Source of the DNA: an uncultured Dorea sp.
Lineage (GTDB): Bacteria > Bacillota > Clostridia > Lachnospirales > Lachnospiraceae
Direction: 5' to 3'
Length of the DNA: 64,000 nt
Assembly: GCA_910585725.1 (NCBI GenBank)
Contig: CAJUFA010000005.1
Location: forward strand, 62,001-126,000
Positions 25,708 through 34,384 of the stretch are shown one piece after another. Below the pieces are notes generated by a model that saw only the letters and a program-made list of their open reading frames with translations, made no database searches and had not been told where the DNA came from. Made by a program: the position numbers and the translations under genes. Positions within the stretch are counted from its first letter, which is position 1. The number at the start of each line of letters is the position of its first letter.

Positions 25708-25874
25708 ATTCCCTCCATACTCTAATTGAACAAATTCTCCGATAACCTTAACAAACACTTTAGATTCATTATACTTATCGGAAAAATTCTTATAAAATTA
25801 AGCAAAAACCGTGACCGTAATATGTCTCAGAGAAACATCCCCACAGCCGCTCAAAATTGCAATACGACACAAAT

Positions 25875-25912
25875 AAAAAGAGGACTGCCTATTTTCCGAC
25901 AATCCCCTTTTT
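25875..25912 (-). terminator. Terminator of the LCP-sortase operon
   Basis: On the minus strand AGGGGATTGTC pairs (with G-T pairs) with GGCAGTCCTCT across an 8-base loop and is followed by TTTTTATTT, about 85 bases after the sortase substrate stop. Confidence 0.72.
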
Positions 25913-25995
25913 CTATCACACATAATAACAGTTATGCCATATCGCTCATTTTATTCGACAGGGTTTCGCTTCCCTGTTATCTGATAAATTTCAGA

Positions 25996-26736
25996 TTATT
26001 CACCTGTCCTTGGAGACTTTGTCTTAACTGGTGTAACCGGCTCGCCTTTTGCATTGTAAGGAACAACCTTACCGTTAGATGTTACTTTAACGTAAGCAAC
26101 TGGTGATAAGCTGGTAAAATGTACGGTAACACGTGCGTCGTCGCCGTATAATTCAACGATTCCCTCTAATACTTCCCATCTGCCGTTTACATAGTGAAGT
26201 ACATAGATGCTGTCGCCATTCTTAAGTCCCTGCTCTGATGCAGATCCTACGCTAACCTGAATATCAATTCCGCCTGCCGGTATCGGCTTGTCAATCCAAT
26301 TGCCGTTCTCGTCATATTCGCCGTAACGAATATCACCCGTCTTCATCAGAGCGCACTGAACGTCGTTCGGAAGATTACAAGCTGCTTTAATAACCTCTTC
26401 GATCTTCTCTGGGTCGCTGAGAGTATCAACAACTTCTTTATACTGCTCCTCTGTAAGATCCTTTTTAGCATCGCTAAGGTATCCTGGCATTACATCGTAT
26501 TCCAACTCGCTTGAGAACCAAACTGCCTCGACAACTGTTAATCCTTCGTTGTACTCTTTCTCCATTTCCTTACGAATCTCTTCGTCGGTCTTTGGAGGAT
26601 CTACTGGCTTCTCAGTCTTCGGCGGATCCTGCGGGCTTGGATCTTTATCTTCTACTTCTGTCGCAAATGCTGTCATGCTCATGCTAAGGCAAAGAACGCC
26701 TGCGCTAATCAGAGCAACTAATTTTTTCATTTTCAT
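25996..26736 (-). CDS. Secreted protein ending in an SPRTG sorting motif, probable sortase B substrate
   Basis: A 246-residue exported protein. The signal peptide is MKMKKLVALISAGVLCLSMSMTAFA (cleavage after AFA, residue 25). It is followed by a Pro- and Asp-rich spacer, a helical acidic segment, and a C-terminal strand-rich domain (DSIYVLHYVNGRWEVLEG, ARVTVHFTSLSPVAYVKV). The last residues are KSPRTGE and then a stop. SPxTG is a known sorting motif of clostridial class B sortases, but the hydrophobic helix and basic tail that normally follow are absent. None was found in the other frames just downstream. Whether the protein is anchored, trimmed or released is therefore open. It lies 81 bases after srtB in the same operon. 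Confidence 0.78.
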   Translation of the reverse strand: MKMKKLVALISAGVLCLSMSMTAFATEVEDKDPSPQDPPKTEKPVDPPKTDEEIRKEMEKEYNEGLTVVEAVWFSSELEYDVMPGYLSDAKKDLTEEQYKEVVDTLSDPEKIEEVIKAACNLPNDVQCALMKTGDIRYGEYDENGNWIDKPIPAGGIDIQVSVGSASEQGLKNGDSIYVLHYVNGRWEVLEGIVELYGDDARVTVHFTSLSPVAYVKVTSNGKVVPYNAKGEPVTPVKTKSPRTGE

Positions 26737-26817
26737 TTTGTTTACTCCTTCCTTTTTTCTGTTACTTTGTGTGATTATATATTAAAGCTTCTCATGCCTT
26801 AATATCTCTAAAAACAT

Positions 26818-27642
26818 CTAATCTTCCCTTGTCGCGTTCACCATCCATCTATTGTTCGGGGCGTTGGAAATACATGTGGAAAGAGTGATAATCCCTGTCT
26901 CCTGCGTCACATTCACCTCGTTATTGACATGTCCGTTAATCGAGCTTCTAAGCTCATCCAGATATGTCTGGAAATCCGCCGGATCAGAGAAGTTGTAATT
27001 CTCCATCAGGTAACGGTCGTCAAAGGTAATCGCGGCAAAAATCCTGTACTTCAACGTCTTATCCGGAAGATAGATATAGATATAAGGATTACCGTCAAAA
27101 AAAGCCTGATCTTCGAACTTGTGGAGATCCGCAAACATACTGCCGTTCTTCATGTTATGTCCGTATATAACATTGACCGGATCGGTGAAATCCTTTGCAT
27201 TATACTTTTCCGTATAGATGGAACCCGGAAGCCCTTCCAACCCCTCAATCGTGTGATCAAGATAATAAGAGATATCATCGGAATCACTTTGAAGAATCGG
27301 ATAATCCACGTTCGTTCCCGGTATCCAGATCCAGGCGTACACATCCGGATTCACAGCCTGAGCGGCTGCAAAATCAATCTTCCGGTATATCGGATCATCC
27401 GCGTCTACCGTCACTTCGATTTTTAAATCGTCATACCGTTTCGCCGCCTTATCAGGATCTGCTTTTTTCGCCTGTTCAGCCGCCGCTTTGGCTTTCTGCT
27501 CAGAATTATACAGGTAGAATCCGGCTCCCGCCCCGGCTCCCGCCAACACCACCAGCACAAGGACAATGATGATAATCCTGCTTTTTCCTAATCCTTTTTT
27601 GCTCTTTTTAGGTTGATCCTGTTCGAATTCTTCTTGAATCAT
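26818..27642 (-). CDS. srtB: Class B sortase
   Basis: A 274-residue membrane-anchored transpeptidase that cleaves a C-terminal sorting motif and links the protein to the peptidoglycan cross-bridge. A basic cytoplasmic tail (PKKSKKGLGK) precedes one transmembrane helix (residues 22-45). The catalytic domain has NPDVYAWIWIPGTNVDYPILQ typical of class B, His162 in YGHNM, Cys257 in TLSTC and Arg265 in NNRW. It lies between an LCP protein and a candidate substrate, 31 bases after the former. Confidence 0.93.
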   Translation of the reverse strand: MIQEEFEQDQPKKSKKGLGKSRIIIIVLVLVVLAGAGAGAGFYLYNSEQKAKAAAEQAKKADPDKAAKRYDDLKIEVTVDADDPIYRKIDFAAAQAVNPDVYAWIWIPGTNVDYPILQSDSDDISYYLDHTIEGLEGLPGSIYTEKYNAKDFTDPVNVIYGHNMKNGSMFADLHKFEDQAFFDGNPYIYIYLPDKTLKYRIFAAITFDDRYLMENYNFSDPADFQTYLDELRSSINGHVNNEVNVTQETGIITLSTCISNAPNNRWMVNATRED

Positions 27643-27673
27643 GTTAATTTCCCTCCGTCAAATATCCATACTG

Positions 27674-28903
27674 TTATTTCTGTGCAATTTCCTCGTAAAA
27701 ATAACTAATCACAATCTCTTTCAACTGCTCTTGGTTCGGAATATATTCCATCACCTCGCCGGGCCATGTCGCCTCTCCCGGAACCGTCGTCATATTCTCG
27801 GCGCTTAGGTTCACTTCTAATAATTCCGGCACAAGATACGCGATATCCTCTACCGTAATATTCGTACACATGTTGTCTTGCAGACCGTTATATATATTAA
27901 GAGGAAGCGAAAGATCATTCCTTACCACTTCTTTTGCCGTAGCAAAATAATTCGTTATGTATTGCTTCTGCCGGTCCAACCTCCCAAGGCTGCTGCCATA
28001 AACCTGACTATCCCGTTCCCGTACATAATCCAGCGCCATGTCTCCCATCAGATGAACCACCTCGCCGGCATAATATGTTCCGCTGTCTCCCTCCACATCT
28101 TCCAGTATCTGTACGTCCACACCGCCGATTGCGTCGTTCAAAATCGAGACGGCGTTCAGATTGATGGAACAGTAACGCTGGATCGGCACCTGATAGAGCA
28201 GATTGGATACTGTTTCAACCATCAGTTCACAACTTGCGGCAGCGTCTTTCCCGTATACATATTGATAATTAAGCTGCACGTTCTCGTTCCGGTCAAAATT
28301 GCCTTCAGGATCTATAACTTTGATCTGCGTAATCGTCTCCCGCGGAATAGCGAGCATCTTAATCTCACCGCTCTCAACATTAATACTAATTAGAACGATA
28401 GTATCCGCGAAGCCTTCGCTTCCGGATTCCACCTGAGGAATTATGGTTTTTTCTTCAATCGGGATATCTTTATCAATCCCGAGACACAGAAAATTGATTA
28501 CATCTTCGTTATACTTATATTTCTTATCTTTGTATGTAATAAAAAGTCCCTCTTCCGGATTACTTTCGTCTTCGGCGTCAGGTTTCACCGTTGTCTTCAG
28601 GTTCTTCTCTCCCTGAGCGCGCAAATAAAAGAAGCTTCCTGTTAACCCTGCGGCCATAACCACCAAAGCAGTCACCACGCATAACACGATCTTCTTCCAT
28701 CTTTTCATAGACAGAAATCTTCCCATTATACCCGCCGCAGAATTTCCTGCAGCTTCGGCATCGTCAGAAAGCCTGTCTTCAAACTCATCTTCATAGAGGA
28801 TTTCTGTTATATACTCCGAAACCTCCTGATCATCTAGAGATTTCTGTGTCCCGGCAAAATTCTGGGGATTATTCTCCTTATGGAAAAAATCTTTACTTTT
28901 CAT
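27674..28903 (-). CDS. LytR-CpsA-Psr (LCP) family protein
   Basis: A 409-residue type II membrane protein. An acidic cytoplasmic tail of about 70 residues is followed by KRWKKIVLCVVTALVVMAAGLTGSFFYL as the transmembrane segment and an extracellular LCP domain (INFLCLGIDKD, GFADTIVLISINVESGEIKMLAIPRET, NAVSILNDAIGGVDV, YVRERDSQVYGSSLGRLDRQKQYI). LCP enzymes transfer undecaprenyl-linked polymers such as teichoic acid or capsule onto peptidoglycan. The ATG at 28903 has GGAGGAAATT upstream, favoured over one 10 codons earlier. It is the first gene of the LCP-srtB-substrate operon and has a consensus promoter. Confidence 0.9.
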   Translation of the reverse strand: MKSKDFFHKENNPQNFAGTQKSLDDQEVSEYITEILYEDEFEDRLSDDAEAAGNSAAGIMGRFLSMKRWKKIVLCVVTALVVMAAGLTGSFFYLRAQGEKNLKTTVKPDAEDESNPEEGLFITYKDKKYKYNEDVINFLCLGIDKDIPIEEKTIIPQVESGSEGFADTIVLISINVESGEIKMLAIPRETITQIKVIDPEGNFDRNENVQLNYQYVYGKDAAASCELMVETVSNLLYQVPIQRYCSINLNAVSILNDAIGGVDVQILEDVEGDSGTYYAGEVVHLMGDMALDYVRERDSQVYGSSLGRLDRQKQYITNYFATAKEVVRNDLSLPLNIYNGLQDNMCTNITVEDIAYLVPELLEVNLSAENMTTVPGEATWPGEVMEYIPNQEQLKEIVISYFYEEIAQK

Positions 28904-28951
28904 AATTTCCTCCGCATCATTTCTTAGGACCAATTCTTTTTTTATATTAAA

Positions 28952-28979
28952 ATTATACTTTATTCTTTGAAAATGTCAA
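28952..28979 (-). promoter_or_regulatory. Consensus sigma-A promoter of the LCP-srtB operon
   Basis: TTGACA (28974-28979) and TATAAT (28952-28957) with a 16-base spacer on the minus strand, about 48 bases upstream of the LCP start. Confidence 0.83.
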
Positions 28980-29011
28980 GTATAAACCTTACAAAGTTTA
29001 TTATGATAAAA

Positions 29012-29065
29012 AAATAGTTGCTTTTCATTTTCGAATATTCATTCGAAAATGAAAAGCAACTATTT
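29012..29065 (-). terminator. Terminator with 25-base perfect stem
   Basis: Two arms, 29012-29036 and 29041-29065, are exact reverse complements of 25 bases around a 4-base loop. On the minus strand a run of seven T residues follows. It lies 24 bases after the small Asn-rich lipoprotein gene and just before the LCP operon promoter. Confidence 0.85.
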
Positions 29066-29089
29066 GAAATTTGAAACCGCTTCTATAAT

Positions 29090-29416
29090 CTAACGGTTTT
29101 TATCTGTCTCGCGGTCTGTGTCGTTATTAGTGTCGTTACCATCCAAAGCATCGCCAATATCATCTGCGCCGTCGCGTACATCATCGCCGATCTCGTCGAT
29201 AACATTGTTATTATTATTGTTGTTGTCTGAACCGTCGACCGCATCATTTGTATTGTTATCATCGCGGTTATTATTGTTTGTTCCATTATTATTGTCTGTT
29301 GCAGCATTATTATTCGCTGCATTGTCGTCTGCGTTGCCGTCGCTTCCACATGCCGTCACGCCAAGCATTACTCCTGTACACATAAAGATTAGTACGATTT
29401 TTTTCAACTGTTTCAT
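29090..29416 (-). CDS. Small Asn/Asp-rich lipoprotein
   Basis: A 108-residue protein. The lipoprotein signal MKQLKKIVLIFMCTGVMLG is followed by VTAC, a good lipobox with Cys23. The mature part is low complexity, dominated by Asn and Asp with a few Thr and Glu, except for a short regular stretch IDEIGDDVRDGADDIGDALDG that may form an amphipathic helix. Similar small lipoproteins occur in Lachnospiraceae without known function. It has its own strong terminator. The repetitive AAT/AAC codons are AT-rich microsatellite-like DNA, but the frame is intact. Confidence 0.75.
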   Translation of the reverse strand: MKQLKKIVLIFMCTGVMLGVTACGSDGNADDNAANNNAATDNNNGTNNNNRDDNNTNDAVDGSDNNNNNNNVIDEIGDDVRDGADDIGDALDGNDTNNDTDRETDKNR

Positions 29417-29627
29417 CTCTGTCTCTCCCTTTCATGTATCATTATCTATAATCAAGTATTACTTGTACCAGTAATATTCACATAAAATTAAAAAAGTATA
29501 CTTAAATTAATAATTTGTATACGGAAGATATTACTAAGAATACCTTGATTTTCCAGAAAAAACAGATTAATTCAACACTATCTAATAAAACAAGCATAAT
29601 AACATATTGTTTCCCGAATATTTTCCA

Positions 29628-31580
29628 TTACACCTTCTCTGCAATCTGTCCGCTTCTGTAAGCCTCCAGCAGTACCTCCAAATCTTTGATCTGTTCTCTC
29701 AGATCGCGTCCAATATCCGTATCCCCTACCATCTTCCGCTCCAGCACTCTGTTTACGATGATACTGTCTGAGTGAATATCGCTCTCCTTCTGTATCGCAG
29801 CCTCCGTTGACTCGAAGGGTTCATGAGCAACCAGAATGAGTCCGTATGAATTAGATATCAGCGTATAACCCGCGATTCCGGTTTCTTTCTGATATGCTTT
29901 GGAGAATCCGCCGTCGATGACCATAACCTTACCGTTACACTTGATTGGGTTCTCTCCGTTCTTACTCTTCACCGGGACGTGTCCGTTGATAATATGCGTC
30001 CCTTCCGCAGGCAGGCCAAATTCCTCCAGGATCACATTAACGATATCATCCTCTTCCAATAAGCTGTAATATGGATTCTTTTTCTCCTTATGCGTCTCCT
30101 TCTCTGCCAGGAAATACCGCTCGAACGTCGCCATCTTATCCTTACCAAACAACGGCGAGCCTTCGCTGAGCCAGATATACCACATCATATCTCTGCCTCT
30201 CTCCCGCTCCATCGCATCCAGGGCATGGAATCCCTTCCTAACATAGCTCTCCAGAATCTCATACAGACCCTTGCCTTTATAAGACTGCCCATAGATCTCC
30301 ACGACCTTAAGGCTTCCGTCCTCATTCAACGGTACGCAGCCGTGATACAGTAGATTATTGTTATAAACCTTATAGAGAGCCCCTTTATTCAGCAGGAATC
30401 TCATGTGGCGCTGCAGCTTCTCACAGTTCAGAAACGCCTGCTCCAACCGCTCCATAATATCTTCTTCTTCCTTCGTCAACGCATACGGTTCCTTCGGATC
30501 AACCGTCGGGAAATTCTTATCCAGCATTTCATAGATCTTTCCGCCGATTTCGATAGTTCCCTTCTCGTAATCGATATGATGCAGCAGATTTCTGTCTTCC
30601 ATCTTAAATCCCGGATTCTTCTTGATGATCTGCCCTTCGACCTTGAACTGAATAACCGAGATCGCCTTATGCATCTTAATATCGATCAGCATCTCGTTCT
30701 TACCATGGCCGGAATCTCCTTTTAATAGGAAACAACTGCAAGGGTCATCCTTATAGGTATTCAAGGCAAATGTCGCCAGCGGAAGCAGATTGATCCCATA
30801 TCCGTCTTCCAGGATATCCAGATTCCCATATCTTGCGCAGATACGGATAACATTGGCTATGCAGCCTCTCTGTCCTGCCGCCGCGCCCATCCACAATACA
30901 TCATGGTTGCCCCACTGTATATCGACAGAATGATGATCGATCAGCTTATCCATGATCACATGGGGCCCCGGCCCTCTGTCATAGATATCTCCCACAATAT
31001 GCAGATGATCTACCGTCAGCCTTTGGATCAGCTCGCTCAAAGCAATAATGAACTCTTCTGCCCTGCCGATCTGAATGATCGTATTCACGATCGAATTATA
31101 ATAAGATCCCTTATCTGTGATATCCGCTTTCTCTGTAATCAATTCCTCGATCACATAAGCAAAATCTGCGGGTAACGATTTTCTTACTTTAGATCTGGTA
31201 TATTTGCTTGCCGCCCGCTTACTGATCTCAATCAGCCGATACAGCGTAATCTTATACCAATCCTCCATGTTATCTTCTTCCCGCTTGATCCGGTCCATCT
31301 TTTCCTTCGGATAATAGATAAGAGTAGCAAGAGCCTGTTTGGTCCTGCTACTCATAGTATTACCGAAAACATCGTCGACTTTACGGCGCACTGCTCCCGA
31401 ACCATTCTTCAGCACATGAGAAAACGCCTCGTATTCCCCGTGGATATCCGTCAGGAAATGTTCCGTGCCTTTCGGCAGATTCAGAATCGCCTGGAGATTG
31501 ATAATCTCCGTCGACGCCTTTGCGATGGTCGGATAAAGTTCAGAAAGTCTCTCCAGGTAACGTACTTCCAACTCTTTCAT
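29628..31580 (-). CDS. fbp: Fructose-1,6-bisphosphatase class III
   Basis: A 650-residue Firmicute-type fructose bisphosphatase for gluconeogenesis. It belongs to the metallophosphoesterase superfamily: FLTDIHGEYEAF (residues 42-53), VGDIYDRGPGPH and QWGNHDVLWMGA coordinate two metals, and INGHVPVK lies near residue 530. Length agrees with B. subtilis Fbp. The start ATG follows GGGAGGAAAAG. A TATAAT box lies about 44 bases upstream without a clear -35. It is monocistronic by spacing. Confidence 0.94.
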   Translation of the reverse strand: MKELEVRYLERLSELYPTIAKASTEIINLQAILNLPKGTEHFLTDIHGEYEAFSHVLKNGSGAVRRKVDDVFGNTMSSRTKQALATLIYYPKEKMDRIKREEDNMEDWYKITLYRLIEISKRAASKYTRSKVRKSLPADFAYVIEELITEKADITDKGSYYNSIVNTIIQIGRAEEFIIALSELIQRLTVDHLHIVGDIYDRGPGPHVIMDKLIDHHSVDIQWGNHDVLWMGAAAGQRGCIANVIRICARYGNLDILEDGYGINLLPLATFALNTYKDDPCSCFLLKGDSGHGKNEMLIDIKMHKAISVIQFKVEGQIIKKNPGFKMEDRNLLHHIDYEKGTIEIGGKIYEMLDKNFPTVDPKEPYALTKEEEDIMERLEQAFLNCEKLQRHMRFLLNKGALYKVYNNNLLYHGCVPLNEDGSLKVVEIYGQSYKGKGLYEILESYVRKGFHALDAMERERGRDMMWYIWLSEGSPLFGKDKMATFERYFLAEKETHKEKKNPYYSLLEEDDIVNVILEEFGLPAEGTHIINGHVPVKSKNGENPIKCNGKVMVIDGGFSKAYQKETGIAGYTLISNSYGLILVAHEPFESTEAAIQKESDIHSDSIIVNRVLERKMVGDTDIGRDLREQIKDLEVLLEAYRSGQIAEKV

Positions 31581-31665
31581 AATCTTTTCCTCCCATGTAT
31601 ATCGTATATCTTCTTAGAAATTCATTATACTTTTTTAAAAATTTTTATCAGGCACATTCCGACCT

Positions 31666-32424
31666 TTACAGACTGATCACATCCAACATGTCGTAGGCGC
31701 CTGCCGGTTTACCCGCCAGGTATTTTGCCGCTTCTACTGCTCCCTTGCCGAACACAGCCTTGGAATAAGCCGTATGCTTGAATTCGATCACTTCATCCGA
31801 GCCTGCAAAGATGACCTCGTGCTCCCCTACGATGGTTCCTCCCCGGACTGCCGAAATCCCCATCTCTTTCTTTTCTCTCTTCTTACGCACCTGACTTCGG
31901 TCATAAACATACTCGTAAGCATCCTCCATCGATTCGTTGATGGAATCCGCCAACGCAAGCGCCGTACCGCTCGGCGCGTCAACCTTCTGGTTATGATGCC
32001 TCTCCACCAGCTCGATATCGAACCCGGCAGGCGCAAGCACCTTCGCGGCGTCCTTAAGAAGCTTCATCAGAAGATTAATTCCCAGAGACATATTGGCGGA
32101 CTTAAGAACCGCCGTCTTTTCTGCCGTCTCCTTTACTTTCTCAAGCTGCGCTTCCGACAATCCGGTGGTACACAACACCACGGGAAGCTGTTTATCACCG
32201 CAGTAATCAAGCAGCGCATCCACCGCCCTCGCATTCGAGAAATCTATGATGACATCCGCCTCTACATTACACTCATCTATACTCTGAAACACCGGGTAAT
32301 CATTCCTGATCCCCTTATAGGTGTCAATTCCCGCTACTAATTCTATCCCCTCGTCAGCTTTGATGAGACCGGTGATTACCTGCCCCATCTTGCCGTTACA
32401 TCCATGCATGACCGCACGCACCAT
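31666..32424 (-). CDS. dapB: 4-hydroxy-tetrahydrodipicolinate reductase
   Basis: A 252-residue enzyme of the diaminopimelate and lysine pathway, using NAD(P)H. It has GCNGKMGQ at residues 8-15 for the cofactor, ELVERHHNQKVDAPSGTAL with the catalytic His pair and Lys, and the C-terminal VIEFKHTAYSKAVFGKGA. It follows dapA by 90 bases on the same strand. Together they supply cell wall diaminopimelate. Confidence 0.96.
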   Translation of the reverse strand: MVRAVMHGCNGKMGQVITGLIKADEGIELVAGIDTYKGIRNDYPVFQSIDECNVEADVIIDFSNARAVDALLDYCGDKQLPVVLCTTGLSEAQLEKVKETAEKTAVLKSANMSLGINLLMKLLKDAAKVLAPAGFDIELVERHHNQKVDAPSGTALALADSINESMEDAYEYVYDRSQVRKKREKKEMGISAVRGGTIVGEHEVIFAGSDEVIEFKHTAYSKAVFGKGAVEAAKYLAGKPAGAYDMLDVISL

Positions 32425-32514
32425 CTTTTGTCCTCCTTCTCCTGGTGTACTGTCTACATCTGTATAGTCGTATCTCTTCTATATTTATAAAGCGTTCCTG
32501 TGTATCCGCAGGGC

Positions 32515-33405
32515 CTATGCCAGCTTAATTCCATAATCCTGCATTGCTTTGGCCAGAGATTCCGTATGATCCTTTGTAAGCTCCGTAAGCGGCATACGCA
32601 GAGGGCCGCAGCTCATGCCCATAAGCTGCATCGCTTTCTTCACCGGGATAGGATTCACTTCACAGAATAACTGCTCCACTAACGGAAGCGCTTCTAACTG
32701 CATCTTTGCGCTTCCCGTCACGTCTCCTTCAAAAAACTTCGCACAGATATCATGCGTCTTCTGGGGCGCTATATTAGATAATACCGAGATAACCCCCTTA
32801 CCGCCTAACGACATGAGGGGGACGATCTGGTCGTCATTACCTGAATACAGGTCGATATTCCCGTCTGTCAGCGCCATAATCCTTGCCACCTGGCCGATAT
32901 TGCCGGAAGCTTCTTTGATTCCTACGATATTATCCACGTTGTTCACCAGCGCCGCTACCGTTGCGGCTTCAATATTACATCCGGTACGACTCGCCACACT
33001 GTACATAATAATCGGCGTCTTTACTTCCTTCGCAACCGCCGTATAATGCGCGATCAATCCTGCCTGAGTCGCCTTATTATAGTAGGGGGTCACCAGCAGA
33101 AGACCGTCCGCCCCATACTCCGCCGCTTCCCTGGACATTTCGATCGCCGTCCTTGTACAGTTCGATCCTGTCCCCGCTATGACCGGGATCCTCTTCTTCG
33201 TACGTTCTATCGTGAACTTCACACATTCCAGGTGTTCCTTCTCCGTCATCGTGGCAGATTCTCCCGTCGTGCCGCAAATGATAATACTGTCTGTCCCATT
33301 CTCACAGTGAAAATCGATCAGCTCATCCAGTCTATCATAATCAATACTTTCATCGTCTTTAAATGGTGTAACGATCGCTACACCGGCTCCTGTAAAAATA
33401 GCCAT
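32515..33405 (-). CDS. dapA: 4-hydroxy-tetrahydrodipicolinate synthase
   Basis: A 296-residue TIM-barrel aldolase condensing pyruvate with aspartate semialdehyde. It shows CGTTGESATM near residue 44, VTPYYNKATQAG with the catalytic Tyr, and GIKEASGNIGQ with the Schiff-base Lys near residue 162. The start at 33405 follows AGGAGGATTACGG and gives the conserved MAIFTGAGVAIVTPF. An in-frame start 13 codons earlier is rejected. A strong promoter lies upstream, and dapB follows. Confidence 0.96.
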   Translation of the reverse strand: MAIFTGAGVAIVTPFKDDESIDYDRLDELIDFHCENGTDSIIICGTTGESATMTEKEHLECVKFTIERTKKRIPVIAGTGSNCTRTAIEMSREAAEYGADGLLLVTPYYNKATQAGLIAHYTAVAKEVKTPIIMYSVASRTGCNIEAATVAALVNNVDNIVGIKEASGNIGQVARIMALTDGNIDLYSGNDDQIVPLMSLGGKGVISVLSNIAPQKTHDICAKFFEGDVTGSAKMQLEALPLVEQLFCEVNPIPVKKAMQLMGMSCGPLRMPLTELTKDHTESLAKAMQDYGIKLA

Positions 33406-33467
33406 CCGTAATCCTCCTGACATCCATAATAATAATGAAATCATTCATTTGTGTTGATTTTATAGAA

Positions 33468-33496
33468 ATTCTATCATCAATCAAATATGATGTCAA
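33468..33496 (-). promoter_or_regulatory. Sigma-A promoter of dapA-dapB
   Basis: TTGACA (33491-33496) and TAGAAT (33468-33473), exactly 17 bases apart on the minus strand, 63 bases upstream of the dapA start. No lysine riboswitch fits in the short leader. Confidence 0.78.
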
Positions 33497-33544
33497 TGAA
33501 AGTCTCCGTATGTTTTCGAAGTATGTTCTCGAATCATATGCTTT

Positions 33545-34174
33545 CTATTCTTCCAGACATTCCAGCTTACTTACAGACACCTCATAAGCAATCCTCTTCT
33601 CCGTCTCCGTCTCCGATAATTTCTTGATATATTCCCGGCTCTGGATCCGCCCTATAACCTGGACATGCTCTCCAACTTCGAAAGTAGATGCAAATCTCGC
33701 GTTTCTCCCCCAACAGATACACGGTATGTAATCGGATTTCCCATAAGGACGGTTCACCGCAAGCAGAAGATCCGCGATCTCCCTTCCCAGGGGCGTCTTG
33801 CGGTATACGGGCAGCTTACATATGTATCCGTCTAAGAAGATATTGTTCGTCTTCGCTCCGTCCAGTTCTTCCTCGATAAATTCTACCTCCCGCACAAACA
33901 CCGATAACACAAGACGGTTCTTCTGTTCGTCGTGCCGGTTATAAGAGCGGAACTGCCCGCTTACCATGATGAACTCCCCGATATAATCCTGCGATACGTC
34001 GATCAGACGTTCCGAGACCATCAAAGGAATCCGGTCTTCCGAGTTGCTCAGGCGCTTTACCTGTACGTCTACCATATAAAAACCTTCTCCATACACCTCA
34101 TGGCTGAAATAAAACGGCGACGCGATCTCTCCCATAATAGTTACCTGGTTGTTTTCAATAATCTTATCTGACAT
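33545..34174 (-). CDS. Single-stranded DNA-binding protein-like, two OB folds
   Basis: A 209-residue protein with two tandem SSB-type OB-fold halves. The first is about residues 8-95 (NQVTIMGEIASPFYFSHE, then FIMVSGQFRSYNR). The second is about 110-205 (NNIFLDGYICKLPVYRKTPLGREIADLLLAVNRPYGKSDYIPCICWGRNA, then VQVIGRIQSREYIKK). The second half matches SSB well. The acidic C-terminal tip of canonical SSB is lacking, so it is probably an accessory rather than the main SSB. The ATG at 34174 is chosen; the frame extends 19 codons further upstream. It is upstream of dapA, which has its own promoter. Confidence 0.8.
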   Translation of the reverse strand: MSDKIIENNQVTIMGEIASPFYFSHEVYGEGFYMVDVQVKRLSNSEDRIPLMVSERLIDVSQDYIGEFIMVSGQFRSYNRHDEQKNRLVLSVFVREVEFIEEELDGAKTNNIFLDGYICKLPVYRKTPLGREIADLLLAVNRPYGKSDYIPCICWGRNARFASTFEVGEHVQVIGRIQSREYIKKLSETETEKRIAYEVSVSKLECLEE

Positions 34175-34290
34175 AATCTTACAATCTCCCTTCCTCTGAA
34201 TCGTATTTTGAGTTGTCAAGCATTCCTGCATCTTTTCGCAGGGTCATTACATAGTCTATGAATCAAGTTCTCATTTTAGAACCAAAATAC

Positions 34291-34318
34291 TTGTAAATTT
34301 TTCGAAATATGGTAAACT
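34291..34318 (+). promoter_or_regulatory. Probable promoter of bipA
   Basis: TTGTAA (34291-34296) and TAAACT (34313-34318) with a 16-base spacer, about 66 bases upstream of the bipA start. Confidence 0.5.
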
Positions 34319-34384
34319 AACGTGTGGAAAAGCCAAATTCCGGGATTCCAGACAGGTATATAAAGATGAAAAGAGGATGACAAT

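Noticed and set aside
29118..29474. Plus-strand serine/leucine-rich frame opposite the Asn-rich lipoprotein
   Set aside because: It is the antisense shadow of AAT/AAC repeats and has no ribosome site or family resemblance.
33406..33467. Lysine riboswitch before dapA
   Set aside because: The leader after the consensus promoter is only about 60 bases, too short for the L box structure.
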